Positions 9,511-20,119 of a stretch of 64,000 nucleotides of DNA are shown here, piece by piece. The notes beneath the pieces were generated by a model. The model was given only the letters and a program-made list of their open reading frames with translations, searched no databases and was not told the DNA's origin. The DNA is taken from the NCBI GenBank assembly GCA_905220665.1, contig CAJNAR010000012.1, forward strand, positions 248,001 through 312,000, in the 5' to 3' direction. This DNA is from Albugo candida (taxonomy: Eukaryota > Oomycota > Peronosporomycetes > Albuginales > Albuginaceae). The position numbers and the translations under genes are program-made. How positions within the stretch are numbered: the stretch's first letter is position 1; each line of letters begins with the position of its first letter.

Positions 9511-11259
9511 TCATGCGTCCCTGATCGGACAGGTCCTACGATTGTGACCAAAATGGTTGCACATTCCACATCTTCTGGTTTGGCGCTTTTCAATTTTCTC
9601 AGTAGCTTGTTGTGATGGTATCCGCTTCTTCTTTGGGCGCCCTCTTTTTTTCGAAATAGATGGAGCGTTGCACACACCTCTTGTAAGGACATCTTTTAGC
9701 ACGAGCGGCAATATTTTATCTTCGGATCTCTCAGAATAGGCGGCTGCAAATGTCGATGATTTCCAGGAGTCGTGAAAATACGTGACCATGTTGGGCAATT
9801 TTTCGGAATGCCTCAGTGCTAGTAGTGCATGAACGCAAGGCGAGCCAACATCTTCGAAGTAACCACACGAGCATCGTACAACTTTATCACAGAATTGAAC
9901 TGCAAACTTCACCGGAATATTCCCCACACCTGAACGGATTGCGACGATGAAGCATGAGGTCGAGCATTCATCAATTTCACCCCACTTCGCAGCGGCCAGT
10001 ATTTTATCCACCTTGCGCGATGCATATGGAGTTAGTACTCCCCACCCTTTCCCTTTGCTAACGTTTTCAGCCCACTTGCACGCCACGTAACGCTCGATCC
10101 CCATTAAGCAGTCGATGACAGGAAGGCTCCGAATTCCCTTGAACACGCTGTTTACCGCTCCACGTTATTTGATGTCAAAGTGTTGTATCTTGGACATGGT
10201 GAGTAAGCTGTTGACCATTTTTCACGGCCAACCTCCTGAAGCCACGCCGACCCACGGCTGTCCAAACTGGCGATATTCGCTACCGCCTTCTCGTACTCCA
10301 CAGTTGTCCGTGAGCGAGCCAATATCCACGCCAAATTCTTCAACATCTTGGACTTGTATTTCTTGTTAAAATTCTCCATCAAATGCCGAAAGCAAAAAAA
10401 GTGTGGGACGTCTGGTGCCGTTGTCTGCATAGCTTTCATAAGTCCCTTGTCCCTATCCGATATCACGAATGCTGGAGTTGGCTGGAGGTGGGAGAGTAGG
10501 AACTTCAAAAACCAGGTCCAGTTATCTTCATTCTCCACCGATACGAGCCCGACTCCGATAATTTGGATCTCGTTGTTTCCATTTCGAAAGCACGCTACAA
10601 GGAGAATCCCAACGACTGACGTCTTCATAAATGTGCCATCCACGGATACCCCACGCTCACCGTATGGCTTATGCTTGAAGCCCTTCTCGGAAAATGACAC
10701 TCAACTGCATAAATTCATTATCCACGATATCAAGCTTGGCTTCGTGACCTCGAATCTTCAGTTCAGCCATGTAGGATGGAATGAGGCTGTATTGTTCAAT
10801 ATCACTTCCGAATAATTCGAGCTTCAACCTCTTGAGAGCATGAACACAGTTCATATAGGTGGCAGAAATCCCTTCGTTCTTCAACTTCATTTGGATCATC
10901 ACGGATGTCACTTTCCTGCCGGAGGTCATGGCCATATCTCTGACAGCAGGGTTTACAGCAATTTGTTTCGCAGTTGCATATCTACGAGACGCCTTGGACG
11001 ATTCGGATACTTGATAAGAGTGCAAAGCAAACTTTGTTGGAGGGCTGAATGTTTGCGAAAAGGCAAACTGCACAACGAAGAAACAGCCATGTTGTGTGCA
11101 CACTGCTTTGTAACGCCGTATATCACTTGAAACCACACGAAACGGACAGTTGCACTTTCGGTTGAACTCAATTACTGCTTGAATGATATCGCTTTTATTA
11201 GCGTAACACCTGTCCTCGAAGAAGCTGCTAGTTTGCTGTTGCTCGTCGTCGCTTCCCAT
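9511..11259 (-). pseudogene. MULE transposase, two frameshifts
   Basis: Family role: DDE-type cut-and-paste transposase. Seen in order: an N-terminal part from the likely ATG at 11259, with basic and aromatic patches. The catalytic core has VSVDGTFMKT (first Asp), FVISDRDKGLMKA (second Asp), the CFRHLMENF motif and a SNNVER segment holding the likely Glu. The SWIM zinc finger is CSCGYFEDVGSPCVHALLAL, and a CCHC knuckle (CGMCNHFGHNRRTCP) sits near the C-terminus. The reading frame changes near 10680 and back near 10148, each a one- or two-base indel, giving three open pieces: 11259-10669, about 10700-10152 and 10146-9511. The domains stay readable, so the damage is recent, or the shifts are sequencing errors. 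Confidence 0.85.
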
Positions 11260-11771
11260 CGCTGGTGTTGAAATGCGCAAAATCACAAATGGTGATATGT
11301 GGCCAGTAAGAGGTAGCGGGGGTAGGACATCAAAGGTCTGCCACGTGGCAGTATTACACAAATTACAGCTCTGAGGATCATAGAGTAAACAAAATGGGAT
11401 ATTGGCCAAATATCGTCTGAACAGCAGAAGACGGAAATGGTACAGTCTTACAGAGTGATAATTCACTCGAAAGACATTTTCGCTGCGTGACTTGATCGAA
11501 GCATTTGGCATACTGACAGTTAGTTTTGCTACATTCACGACATAGTCGGTCTCCCTGCGTTAACACAGTATAATGATGATTGCGTCGTAGAAGGTCTGTA
11601 TTCTGTGGCAATGGTAATTGCTTGTCAACAATCCTCATGGTGAACAATCCAGTGACCTATGGATACATAAACCGATCTGACACCACCGGACCACCACGAA
11701 TGCTAAAACTGCCTCATATCGTTATGACGAATTTGTATGAATATCAACGCCAAAAATCCATATTTCTCTAT

Positions 11772-11895
11772 GATCCCAGGCATGTGTATATTCGTACGTA
11801 TAGTACACATCCTTGGTACATTTTTTTTATTATTCAATCTTGTGGTATTTTTATTTTATTTTTCATTTATCTTGGTGTATATTTTTTATAACCCC
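11772..11895 (-). repeat. MULE right inner inverted repeat (124 bp)
   Basis: Exact mirror of 9200-9323 by eye. It lies just outside the 5' end of the transposase and so may contain its promoter. Confidence 0.9.
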
Positions 11896-11931
11896 TTTAT
11901 TATTTGAAAATGTAAACTTATTTATTTCTCA

Positions 11932-12150
11932 AAAATGTTGTGGGAGTAATAATTTAAGTAGGCATAACGTAATCTAAATTGCGAATAAATGAAATTTAAT
12001 AAAAAGCTGTCAGGATATCAATACCACTAATTATTGCGTCAAAAAAGTTGTGGGAGTAATAATCTAAGTAGGCATGATGTAATTCAAAATGAAAAATAAC
12101 AACGTAATTAAAAAAAAGTTGTCGGGATATTAAAAAAAGTTGTCGGGATA
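11932..12150. repeat. Subterminal tandem repeat in the right MULE arm
   Basis: Two ~108-base imperfect units, each starting with an A-run, GTTGTGGGAGTAATAAT and TAAGTAGGCAT. They are followed by a doubled GTTGTCGGGATAT motif near 12117-12152. The left arm has a single reduced copy near 8657-8720. Confidence 0.7.
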
Positions 12151-12161
12151 TCAATACCCTT

Positions 12162-12365
12162 ATTTTATTGTTTTCATTTCGTTGCATTTATTCAGACCAA
12201 TAAGAGGTCACATTTTGCATCAATTTATAAAGGGGGGGCTAGTTAACGATTCCCGTTATTTGTTTTCATTTATTCTCTTATATTTGTTTAAACCATTCAA
12301 AGGCCACAATCGCCATTAGTTTATGGAGGCTGAGTGCTGATTACAGAAAAGTGAGTGCTGAATAA
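12162..12365 (-). repeat. MULE right terminal inverted repeat, outer module
   Basis: Mirror of 8056-8255 with scattered substitutions and small indels. It ends AGTGCTGAATAA at 12365. Confidence 0.75.
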
Positions 12366-12412
12366 GGATTCCCCAACAATAAACAATAAATAACAAATGA
12401 CACCTGTGTCGT

Positions 12413-13690
12413 TCAACGATAGCTGAATGAGCATGCGCTTCTCCTTCTTGAATCGTGCTCCTTTAAGAGCACAAGGATTCTCATCTTGTGCAAAAGACCA
12501 CCTGCTCGAGTCATCCCATTCAAGAACCGAAACAAGCGGTCGAATAAGGAATTGCTCAGTTGGACGGAATCTTCAGTCTGCTGTCCAACTTCATCTTCAG
12601 CTTCTGCGAGTGATTCGTCTGAAGTTGAAGATGTCGATGAGTATCGACTTTCCCTGCGGATGGGTCGAGCATCATCGTTCCATTGACGTGGGTGAACAAC
12701 CACTTGTCCCGCAACTCCTCCACCACCCAACATTTTAATAACCGTTTCTTCCGTATGTAAACTAGGAACTCGTAGACGGATGAGTTCTTCCACGTGCTCC
12801 TCCGCCTCCTTCCTCAAACGCTCTGTGCTTTGTCGATTGCTCGCTTTGAATTCCTTGATTTTGCCATTACAAACTGCACCTCTTTTTTTCGCTTCCTTGG
12901 CATTCATTTCCGATGCTGCAACCTTTTTAAGAAGCTGACGTTGTACTGCAAGTAAATGCCTCAACTCTCGCTGTATGGCATACAAATTTTCGCTGCTTTG
13001 TTCTGTAACACCGGATGTCACATCGATCTTCTTTGAGATACTCGAATAAATGCAGTCCTTCATGTGGCCAATTTCAATAGCGACTTGTTCTTTTGGCGAA
13101 GATTCTAGATTGTTCGGAAAACTTGGAGACTTCAGTTCAGCAGTATCATGAAAGCTTGATCGATTGACTTCGTGATGACAGCATATCAATCTTCTGTTGA
13201 TGCTTCTCTGCATGATTCCTCAAGTCCTTATGCTCAAAATACAATAGCTTGTGATCGGACTGGAGGTCACTGTGGTAGCTGGCTTTCAATTTCATGGATA
13301 GTCCCAATTTCGCCACCACTCTCTTATTTCCTTTGTCGGCTTGCTTCTGATTCAATTAAAGAGACACCATCGACTGAGATTTGCTGTCCAGTTAAGATTT
13401 TAGATCTTGTATTTCAAGTACTTGTCGATCCGACTCCAGTTGTACCTTCAGAAATTTTTCTTCCAGCTTCTTGACCTTTTTATGGAGCTGTTGCATAGCC
13501 TCGATGTTGCTTGTTTCAGATGACATAGCCGTTTCACAAGCAATAAGAGGTGCGCTTCTCATCCCTCTGTTTTCTTGTTCGCTGCTCGCTGATACACTTT
13601 CATGTGGGGTTGAACATTACAGTCGATTCTTCAACAAATCAACGCGACTTTTTCCCAGATTCAAGTCCTTCTGAAGCATCGTCACATTGA
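12413..13690 (-). pseudogene. Kinesin-1-type pseudogene, stalk/tail part
   Basis: This is the C-terminal half of the kinesin whose motor lies at 17038-18185. Seen: coiled-coil composition with heptads (MQQLHKKVKKLEEKFLKVQ; NLYAIQRELRHLLAVQRQLL). A Gly-rich stretch and RPIRRESRYSS follow, which resembles the kinesin-1 tail motif IAKPIR. The last piece (13213-12413) is open for 266 codons. Upstream the reading is interrupted by stops near 13618, 13400 and 13360 and by frame changes. It is cut at about 13680 by a plus-strand LINE insertion. Confidence 0.6.
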
Positions 13691-16431
13691 TGTAAAAGTA
13701 CTTTCAAGAGTTTTGGCGTATCGATTGCAACGTTTTTTGCCAAAATTGATCCATCAAGATCAAAAGCATTTGTGCGAGGAAGGTCAATGCATCACTATAT
13801 TCGACATCTCACCCACATTCAAGACTTGGTCACTCATCGTGGGGAGGAAGCTTATGCGACTTTTTTCGACTTTGAGAAAGCATATGATCGAGTCAATTGG
13901 ACGTACATGTTTCGCGTTTTGGAAAAATGGGCGTTGGAAAAAGTTTCATCGACTGGGTTCGTCTTTTGTACAATAACACAAAGGCGCAGTTGATGATTAA
14001 TGGAAATATCACACCGTCCATTACACCACAACGTGGAGTGAAACAAGGTGATCCTCTCTCAGCATTACTTTTTCTGATGACGATAGAACCTTCGGGAAAT
14101 CTACTTCGTCAACATGAAGAACATGGCATTTGGATTAATGGCACGACTGTCGCAACTGGATTATTTTTTGCGGACGATTCGACATTGCTTTCAGAGGCAC
14201 CAAATGGTGTTTTGACGCAACCCGAACTCGTCCAAGTCTATTGCGATGGATCGGGTGCGAAACTCAACTTGAGTAAATAATCCTTGCTCTCGTTGAATCG
14301 GACCAAGCCATGTCCACGTATTCCCGATTTGACCATAATGGGTCCGGAGGATTCGGTCAAGTATTTGGGTATTCCGTTCGGCCAGAAACCAACTCACTCG
14401 ATGGCCATTTCAACTCTCGACAAGCGTTTTTACGATGGGTTTGGTGTATGGTTTCGACGAACAAGAACTGTTCTTGGTCGACTACTGGTTGCGCAGACGA
14501 TAATTTTATCACGTTTGTGGCATTACACGATGCACGTGGACATACCAGCAATGACTATTCGACAGCGGCAATCGATGTTAAATCGATTTGTGCTTGGTCG
14601 GAAACACAAAAAAGATTCAAAACATGTTCACCTACTCAGCAAAGAGTTTTTATATCTTCGCCGACAAGATGGTGGACTACAAGTTCCTTTTTTGGTGGGA
14701 CGATTAAAGCTACAGCGTATTCAATTCCTTCAGCAGTTCGCATCCGATGCGTCAACAAGTATTCTTGCGAATTGGACAACTCCTTCGACGGAATTATTAC
14801 AACTTATCCAACCTTCCTTTGGACCACACAAGACGATGGATATATTCACCATCGCACCACATCGACATGGGAAAATGGTTCAATGGGATAGCATATCGTC
14901 ATGGTGGAAACAAGCATTTAGAATGTGGCATCAGATGGATTGGAGCATTTCAATATCAGATTTAAATGTTTCACAACGCCGTCAGTACTACATGGAACAA
15001 CCGATGTGGTTTCACTGCGACCAAAAGTTACATTACGAAGCTGCTACTCGTCATCCGAGTACGCAGAACGTTTGGTACAGTCTTGGCATGGTCGATGAAC
15101 CACATCGAACATTTTGAAACGTTTGCTACACTTTTCGACGTTCGAAGTTTGCAAGACTTTTTTCGTGAAAGCGACACATGGCCAACGAAGGAAGATTTCG
15201 TCGCCAACTATTACAACGACGAAGAGCTACACACATCGGATATGTCTGAAGAGAAGTTGCAGAGTCGACTTTACAATGAAGTCACTCAGATTCTCCAGCG
15301 TATCCACTCGATGATTGGTCTCATCACTTGGATTATACCAACCACAAGTGGCAGATCATTTTATGTGGGAGTAACAAGCACAAAAAGGAAACATTATTTT
15401 ACATCTATTCCACGCTCACAACTTTCACGAATCGTCTGCAAACCTCCCGAACCAACCAAGATTCATCCGATGTCGACACATTGGTCATCACGGGAGAGAT
15501 CGGACGCACTGGATTCCGAACGAATTCTAACTTTTATGGCTACATCACGGCATCTTCGAAAACGTGTATTACCAATTTTAGAGGATTTACAGTTTCGTCT
15601 AGCCTTTCGGACGTTGCCAGTTCGCTCTCGTTTCTGGTTCTTAAAGGATATTCAGCCCGACATTATATTGTGCACGCAGCCTTCGTGTGGGGCAGTGGAA
15701 TCCGATCAACATCTCTCTTTCAGAGTGCGATCACACGGTACAATTATGGAGGGAGTTACTCCGTAGTTGGGATCAGTTTTTCTCCTCTCGACCACGTTGG
15801 ACGCATATTGCATGTGCAATCGTACCAACCCTACGGTCGGATTGGAAAGACTACTTCGACATTATCTCAGATTTATGGCTTGCATTGCAAGCGGTGACAC
15901 TGCACTTCGTCTGGACAGATCGTAATCATCGTTTGTACGATCAGCGATCAGCGATCAGCAACTCCGACAGTTCCAGCACTTTCTGTGATCTACACCACGT
16001 TTAGTGCGCACGTTCGGTACTTTCGAAGACAGTGTTACGACCACGAGGAACGCATTCGGCTTGCAAAGGTGCTGGATCAACTCGCAACGCAAGGATCATT
16101 TGGTGGGTTTTTCAGAAGCCGAAGATCATTACTGCGGGTACGGCACAGACAAGTCAAAATGCAAGTGCAACTTGGATCCTAGTCCTAGTTGGCTGGTGCT
16201 GCTCACCGTAGTGTGGCGCACACCAATTTGCAAGCCACGGTACTTTTGGACCATTTTTACAACTTAACAACTTTTTCAACTTTACAGCATTTACAAGCTG
16301 GACACAGTCTCGTATTAAGGGTGCTAAGGCTACTACGATACGAGATTATCAACGAGAAGACATATTATCATCTCTCACAGGTATTTCACGAAACGTTTTT
16401 TATATGTATATATGTTATTTAAGATAGCCTA
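13680..16431 (+). mobile_element. 5'-truncated non-LTR (LINE) retrotransposon, degenerate
   Basis: Begins inside the reverse transcriptase domain (KVLSRVLAYRLQRFLPKLIH). Readable RT motifs follow: TFFDFEKAYDRVNWTYMF, TPQRGVKQGDPLSALLFL and the catalytic-site motif FADDST at about 14169-14186. A downstream block ends in a zf-RVT-type finger (FRLAFRTLPVRSRFWF, then CTQPSCGAVESDQHL) near 15600-15720. At least two frameshifts (about 13765 and 13935) and an in-frame stop at 14278 break it. No endonuclease or ORF1 is present, so it is 5' truncated. It sits antisense inside the kinesin pseudogene. The 3' limit is approximate. Confidence 0.85.
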
Positions 16432-16441
16432 GGCAACTAGA

Positions 16442-17019
16442 TTGTCAAGGATTTCATTACACTGTTTATCTGGTTTTTTAACTACCTTCCTTATCCTATC
16501 ATGAGTCCCTGACCGTGTGAATATCACTTAAGTCTGACTTCAAACCTAGGGAGGCAGATATTTTCCAAGCTTATTGCTTGGGTGGGCTCAAACCGCTGCC
16601 CACACTGCCGGGAATCGAACTAACGACCTCAGGCAGGGGGTCCGTGCGCTCCAGTGCTTAACTGAACTGAGCTGGGTGCGGGACCCCGTCGGGGGGCCTA
16701 GCGGATAGTACACATGTGTTCCGACCATGTGTGCACCGGTTCGAATCCCGGCGGTGGCAAAAGGGCTGCGATGGGGCCCCTCGGCGGAGGCAAAGATTCC
16801 TCCACGTAAATATCAACCTACTCAATGAAGATATGGACGTGTCAAGACCGCTGGCAACTACACCAGAAAATAACTGTACAGGAGTTGGACCGGGCTCTTC
16901 AGAGCGTTACATACTAGTGGTTAGTATAGAGTAGATAACCACCAAACTGTAGTAACAGAAAGGTGTCTAAATAAAAGTACTACGGGCGAACACCCTTAAC
17001 TGAGCTGGGTGCGGACCCC
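16442..17019 (-). mobile_element. tRNA-derived SINE A (minus strand), split by SINE B
   Basis: On the minus strand it starts GGGGTCCGCACCCAGCTCAG, with an A-box-like CAGCTCAGTTCAGTTAAG and a B box GTTCGATTCCCGG. The body continues GGACTCATGATAGGATAAGG and ends CCTTGACAAT. The 3' part recurs at 40415-40531, confirming a repeat family. SINE B interrupts it close to its 5' end. Confidence 0.8.
16688..16997 (+). mobile_element. tRNA-derived SINE B nested in SINE A
   Basis: About 310 bases with a tRNA-like head: A-box-like CCTAGCGGATAGTAC and B box GGTTCGAATCCCGG. The 5' and 3' sides of the head do not pair as an acceptor stem, so this is not a tRNA gene. It is flanked by AACTGAGCTGGGTGCGG plus ACCCC at 16665-16687 and 16998-17019 (one base different), a 22-23-base target duplication of SINE A sequence. 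Confidence 0.8.
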
Positions 17020-17037
17020 GGCAACTAGAGAAGTCAG

Positions 17038-18185
17038 TTAGTCTAATTCTAGTAATATAGACACCTTCAACTGAAGCATTGTCACAATGTCCATCGAGTC
17101 ATCGGCACTCTTGCGCTCATTTATGACTGCTTCGTTTTTGAATTTTTTCGCCCTATTGCCAAACCGAAGGGTCAAAAGTGTCTCATTTAAATCCGACACG
17201 CGACATGGTATGTTCAATTGTCCGTGAACCGCCACCAAGAGAGTCTTGAAGCATACGATTGAAGGTGGAAACGCGATACGGCAAATAATTCATCTTCGGG
17301 TCGGTCAAGTTGTTGATAACGTTTCCGAGGGTAGACAGCGATCTATCGATCATCTTTGCCTCCTCGAGCCGTCTTCCAGCAGCTTCGGTCCTCCTCACCA
17401 TTTCAGATTCAGCCAAACAGCAAATCCACAAGGTAAAGCTTTCCTTATTTGACCACTTGGGTTTCAACATGTCTTTGAGACACTGTAACCATAAGGACAC
17501 TGTGACTACGTGAGCTGAGCTCATTCATTTTGGTTGCGGCCATAGCACGTTTGTTCATTCCGTTAGTAACATGACGTATCAAGTCTTCTGTGCTCGTGAC
17601 GAACGTCTCGATCATATTTTCGACAAAGAAAACACGTCGCGTGTCCTCCCGAATTCGGAGCTTCATTCATGCTCTTTGCGGGTTCAGAAGATCGGACACT
17701 AGCTCCATATAAATCTCAATATAGCTGAGCTGGACTGTGAAATCCAATTTTGCATTAGCAATATGGACGGACTTGAATAGCTCGATAGCTGCTCTTGGAA
17801 CTATTCCTTGATCCTCAAGGCAATCTGTGTCGTCGCCTTGCATTGTATACGTCTTACCCGACGACGTTTGCCCATAAGTGATGATTGTGGAGTTGTATCC
17901 GCCCATGATATCTACAAATAGAAGTTGAAGATATAGAAAAAAAACCTTATCAACAAACAGATCACAAAAAACTTCCACAGCCGGTCGGGCCACCGCATCA
18001 AACACGGTTAGTTGGTCATCGTCTTCGGTGAAGACGTGAAACTTGAATTCATGAGAAACCGTTTCTCTCAATACAGCACGATAAGACATACAAATACCTA
18101 TTGATCTTGCATACATAAAGCACCTTTCAGTGTAAAATGTTGTCGCTTGTTCGAACACATTTACGTTCGTCTTGGTTGGTTTCAT
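17038..18185 (-). pseudogene. Kinesin-1-type pseudogene, motor domain and neck
   Basis: Family role: plus-end microtubule motor. Readable motor motifs: the P-loop GQTSSGKTYTM, switch I NELSSRSHSV, the SLSTLGNVI helix, YRVSTFNRMLQDSLGG, and the neck-proximal LLTLRFGNRAKKFKNEAVIN, which points to conventional kinesin. Disruptions: a stop or frame change after SDLLNP (about 17668), another inside switch II (the DLAGSE motif is split by a frameshift near 17425), and further frame changes before 17240. The stalk is displaced to 12413-13690 by the LINE and SINE insertions. Confidence 0.85.
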
Positions 18186-18660
18186 TCGCAGGTGAAGGTC
18201 TTAGTCGGCAACAAACACGACCGTTGCCAACTTGTTCATGCTATTAACCATCATTCATTAGGTGTTAGTGTTGCGTCATTATGGAATGAAAAATCATAAA
18301 TCTGCTTTTTGGAGTCATCATAGAGGTTGAACTTGACAGCTTTAGCCTACTTTCTTAGTTATCTTGATTATTTATATATTTCCGTGAAGGCAGCTAATGA
18401 AAACATTCAAATGAAAGGTAGCCTCTTCACATTGGATAAAAATATCCCGACACACTACCTTACACCTTACTAATGCAGTTAGGTGCCTCAACAGGATAAG
18501 AACTTCAAGAATTCCGCTCGCGTTATAAACAGGCAAATATTACACAGCGGTAAAGGCAGCGGTAAAGGCAGCGGTACAGCCAGGCTCTACATGCCGAAAC
18601 TACTTGGTCTGACTACCCATTAGGTTCAATGATAAGCATTTCATGGCACCAATATCAAAC
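18186..18660. other. Upstream region of elicitin A1
   Basis: No gene. Contains CAACAGGATAAGAA (from about 18489) and a 12-base tandem repeat AGCGGTAAAGGC (18546-18580) that recur upstream of the other array elicitins. Confidence 0.6.
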
Positions 18661-18708
18661 TCTCACTTTTTAATTACACTTGACTCTCACAGCTACCTTC
18701 TGTACGAA
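18661..18708 (+). promoter_or_regulatory. Elicitin core promoter block (A1)
   Basis: TCTCACTTTT, then ACTTGACTCTCACAGCTA and CCTTCTGTACGAAAC, directly upstream of the ATG. Confidence 0.6.
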
Positions 18709-18715
18709 ACCACAG

Positions 18716-19405
18716 ATGAAGACTACTACTTTCTCCGTTCTTTCTGCCACACTTGCTTTGTATACTGCGGGACAAAACATGTCATCTACTGTGAGCACAA
18801 CAAACGCCCCATCCAGCGATATGAATACTCTTTTTACCATGAACAATAATCCGTCCGACAACATGCCAAATACCATGTCCAGTAACAACATGAGACCTGT
18901 GGCCAGCAATGAAATGAAGACTCCTTCAACCGAATCAATGAGTGGTGGAGCACCAATGTGCAATAGTATGCTTACTACCATGGGAATCAATCAGCTAACA
19001 GATGGAAAATTACTATCATCGTGCTCCGGTGGAATTCCAATGTCTGTTAATAACGTCAGTGACGCTATCAAACTTTCTGCTGAAAATCTGAAAAAGATTT
19101 GTTCTTCCTCGGTATGCATGAAACCATTCTCGAAAATGGCCTCATCAGCTGACTACAAAGACTGTGTCGCTATGTACGACGGAAAATTGCAAAATCTTGG
19201 CGAGCAAGCTAAGCGCTTTGTCACTGTGTGCGAAAACGGTGGTAAAGATGAGAAAGTATCTGGAAGCACTGACGGTTCCGGTGAAGCAGGACTCAAGGGG
19301 GATGGTACCAATTCAGTCGTGAAGGATGTGAAGTCGAATGCTGGCTTCCACTCATTCAGTGCAGCCTGTGTCGCAGTATCATTGTTTGTTTTGGCCCTGC
19401 AGTAG
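18716..19405 (+). CDS. Elicitin-like protein A1 (class A)
   Basis: 229 aa. I chose the ATG at 18716 because it starts the conserved signal peptide (MKTTTFSVLSATLALYTAGQ); the upstream in-frame ATG lies in the promoter block. Domains: signal peptide (~19-20), a 50-residue spacer rich in Asn, Met, Ser and Pro, the six-cysteine elicitin domain from about residue 79 (MCNSMLTTMGINQLTDGKLL ... KKICSSSVCMKPF ... DYKDCVAMYDGK), a Gly/Ser/Asp linker (GSTDGSGEAGLKGDG), then a hydrophobic GPI-type tail. First class A member of the tandem array. Confidence 0.9.
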   Translation: MKTTTFSVLSATLALYTAGQNMSSTVSTTNAPSSDMNTLFTMNNNPSDNMPNTMSSNNMRPVASNEMKTPSTESMSGGAPMCNSMLTTMGINQLTDGKLLSSCSGGIPMSVNNVSDAIKLSAENLKKICSSSVCMKPFSKMASSADYKDCVAMYDGKLQNLGEQAKRFVTVCENGGKDEKVSGSTDGSGEAGLKGDGTNSVVKDVKSNAGFHSFSAACVAVSLFVLALQ

Positions 19406-19582
19406 CCTCATACATTTTAGCTGCCTCTATTTCTCCATAATACAAATTGATTTTTTCATAAGAAAAGTTAGCGTTTTCGTCCCACATAGAAATTCAAATG
19501 AAATCAGTGTCAGAAATAAATTATGTGAACCAGGAGAAAAAGTGTAGGAACATAAACTCAGATGAAGATTGCACGTAGGAAT

Positions 19583-19795
19583 TTAATTATTACTGGAGAA
19601 AGTTGTGCTGCGTATCATGGCATCAAATACCTTGTATGCATCTAGAGTTTCTCGGCGATTTTCTATGAGCTCCGCAGTTTTATTAGTACTTAGAGCACTT
19701 ATGTAATCGACCCAATCCGGGTCATTGGATCTTATAGAAGAAAAACATGTAGATTGGAGGATCATCTGAAAAGCGGCAAAGTCTTCGACCCACAA
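19583..19795 (-). pseudogene. Unrecognised antisense remnant, duplicated with the array unit
   Basis: A minus-strand frame ending at 19583 reads DPDWVDYISALSTNKTAELI and ENRRETLDAYKVFDAMIRS. The duplicate at about 22290-22500 keeps the same residues but lost one base in the DPDWVDY stretch. It looks like the 3' end of a former gene carried along in the tandem duplication. No family recognised. Confidence 0.35.
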
Positions 19796-20058
19796 AGGAA
19801 AGCAGGAAAATCTCGTGTAGACCTGAGATGACTAAATTATGCTTCCAATTCGGCGTTGAAGGGTACGACCGTGCTATTACCAAGTACTAAAGGTGCCTCA
19901 GAGAAGGATAAGAACTCGAAACGTTCGCCTACATTAGAAACAAAACCGTATGTGTAGCGGTGAGGACAGGATCTATTTGCGGATGCTGGTTTGTCTGCCT
20001 ACTAAATATGAATCCCTGATGAACTTAACTGAAGCTATGTATAATGTGATCCTTCTTT

Positions 20059-20106
20059 TCTCACTTACCGAATCGCCTTGATCACCACAACTATCTTCTG
20101 TACAAA
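20059..20106 (+). promoter_or_regulatory. Elicitin core promoter block (B1)
   Basis: TCTCACTTACCGAATCGCCT, then TATCTTCTGTACAAAT, 14 bases before the ATG. Confidence 0.6.
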
Positions 20107-20119
20107 TCTCTGATCACAA

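Larger units (their letters stand above)
8056..12365 (-). mobile_element. Mutator-like DNA transposon (MULE) with long composite inverted ends
   Basis: A 4.3-kb element bounded by inverted ends that begin TTATTCAGCACTCA at 8056 and mirror it at 12365. The ends are built of modules. The outer arms (8056-8255 and 12162-12365) are imperfect inverted copies. A middle module with ACAACTTTTT and ATTATTACTC motifs occurs at 8657-8720, and in tandem on the right at about 11930-12150. The inner arms (9200-9323 and 11772-11895) are identical by eye over 124 bases. The minus strand between them encodes a MULE transposase. I could not find a convincing 9-base target duplication, so the exact outer limits are uncertain. 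Confidence 0.82.
16432..17029. repeat. 10-base target site duplication around the SINE composite
   Basis: GGCAACTAGA occurs at 16432-16441 and again at 17020-17029, exactly flanking the SINE composite. This marks one insertion event. Confidence 0.8.

Noticed and set aside
8046..12375. 9-base target duplication around the MULE
   Set aside because: Flanks (ACTCCATCG left, GGATTCCCC right) do not match, so no duplication is claimed.
15114..15897. Alternative plus-strand frames in the LINE 3' half
   Set aside because: Only the frame with the zf-RVT-type motif is family-like. The others are overlapping shadows.
16688..16770. tRNA gene at the SINE B head
   Set aside because: A and B boxes are present, but no acceptor-stem pairing, and it is flanked by a target duplication and a long tail. 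It is a SINE.
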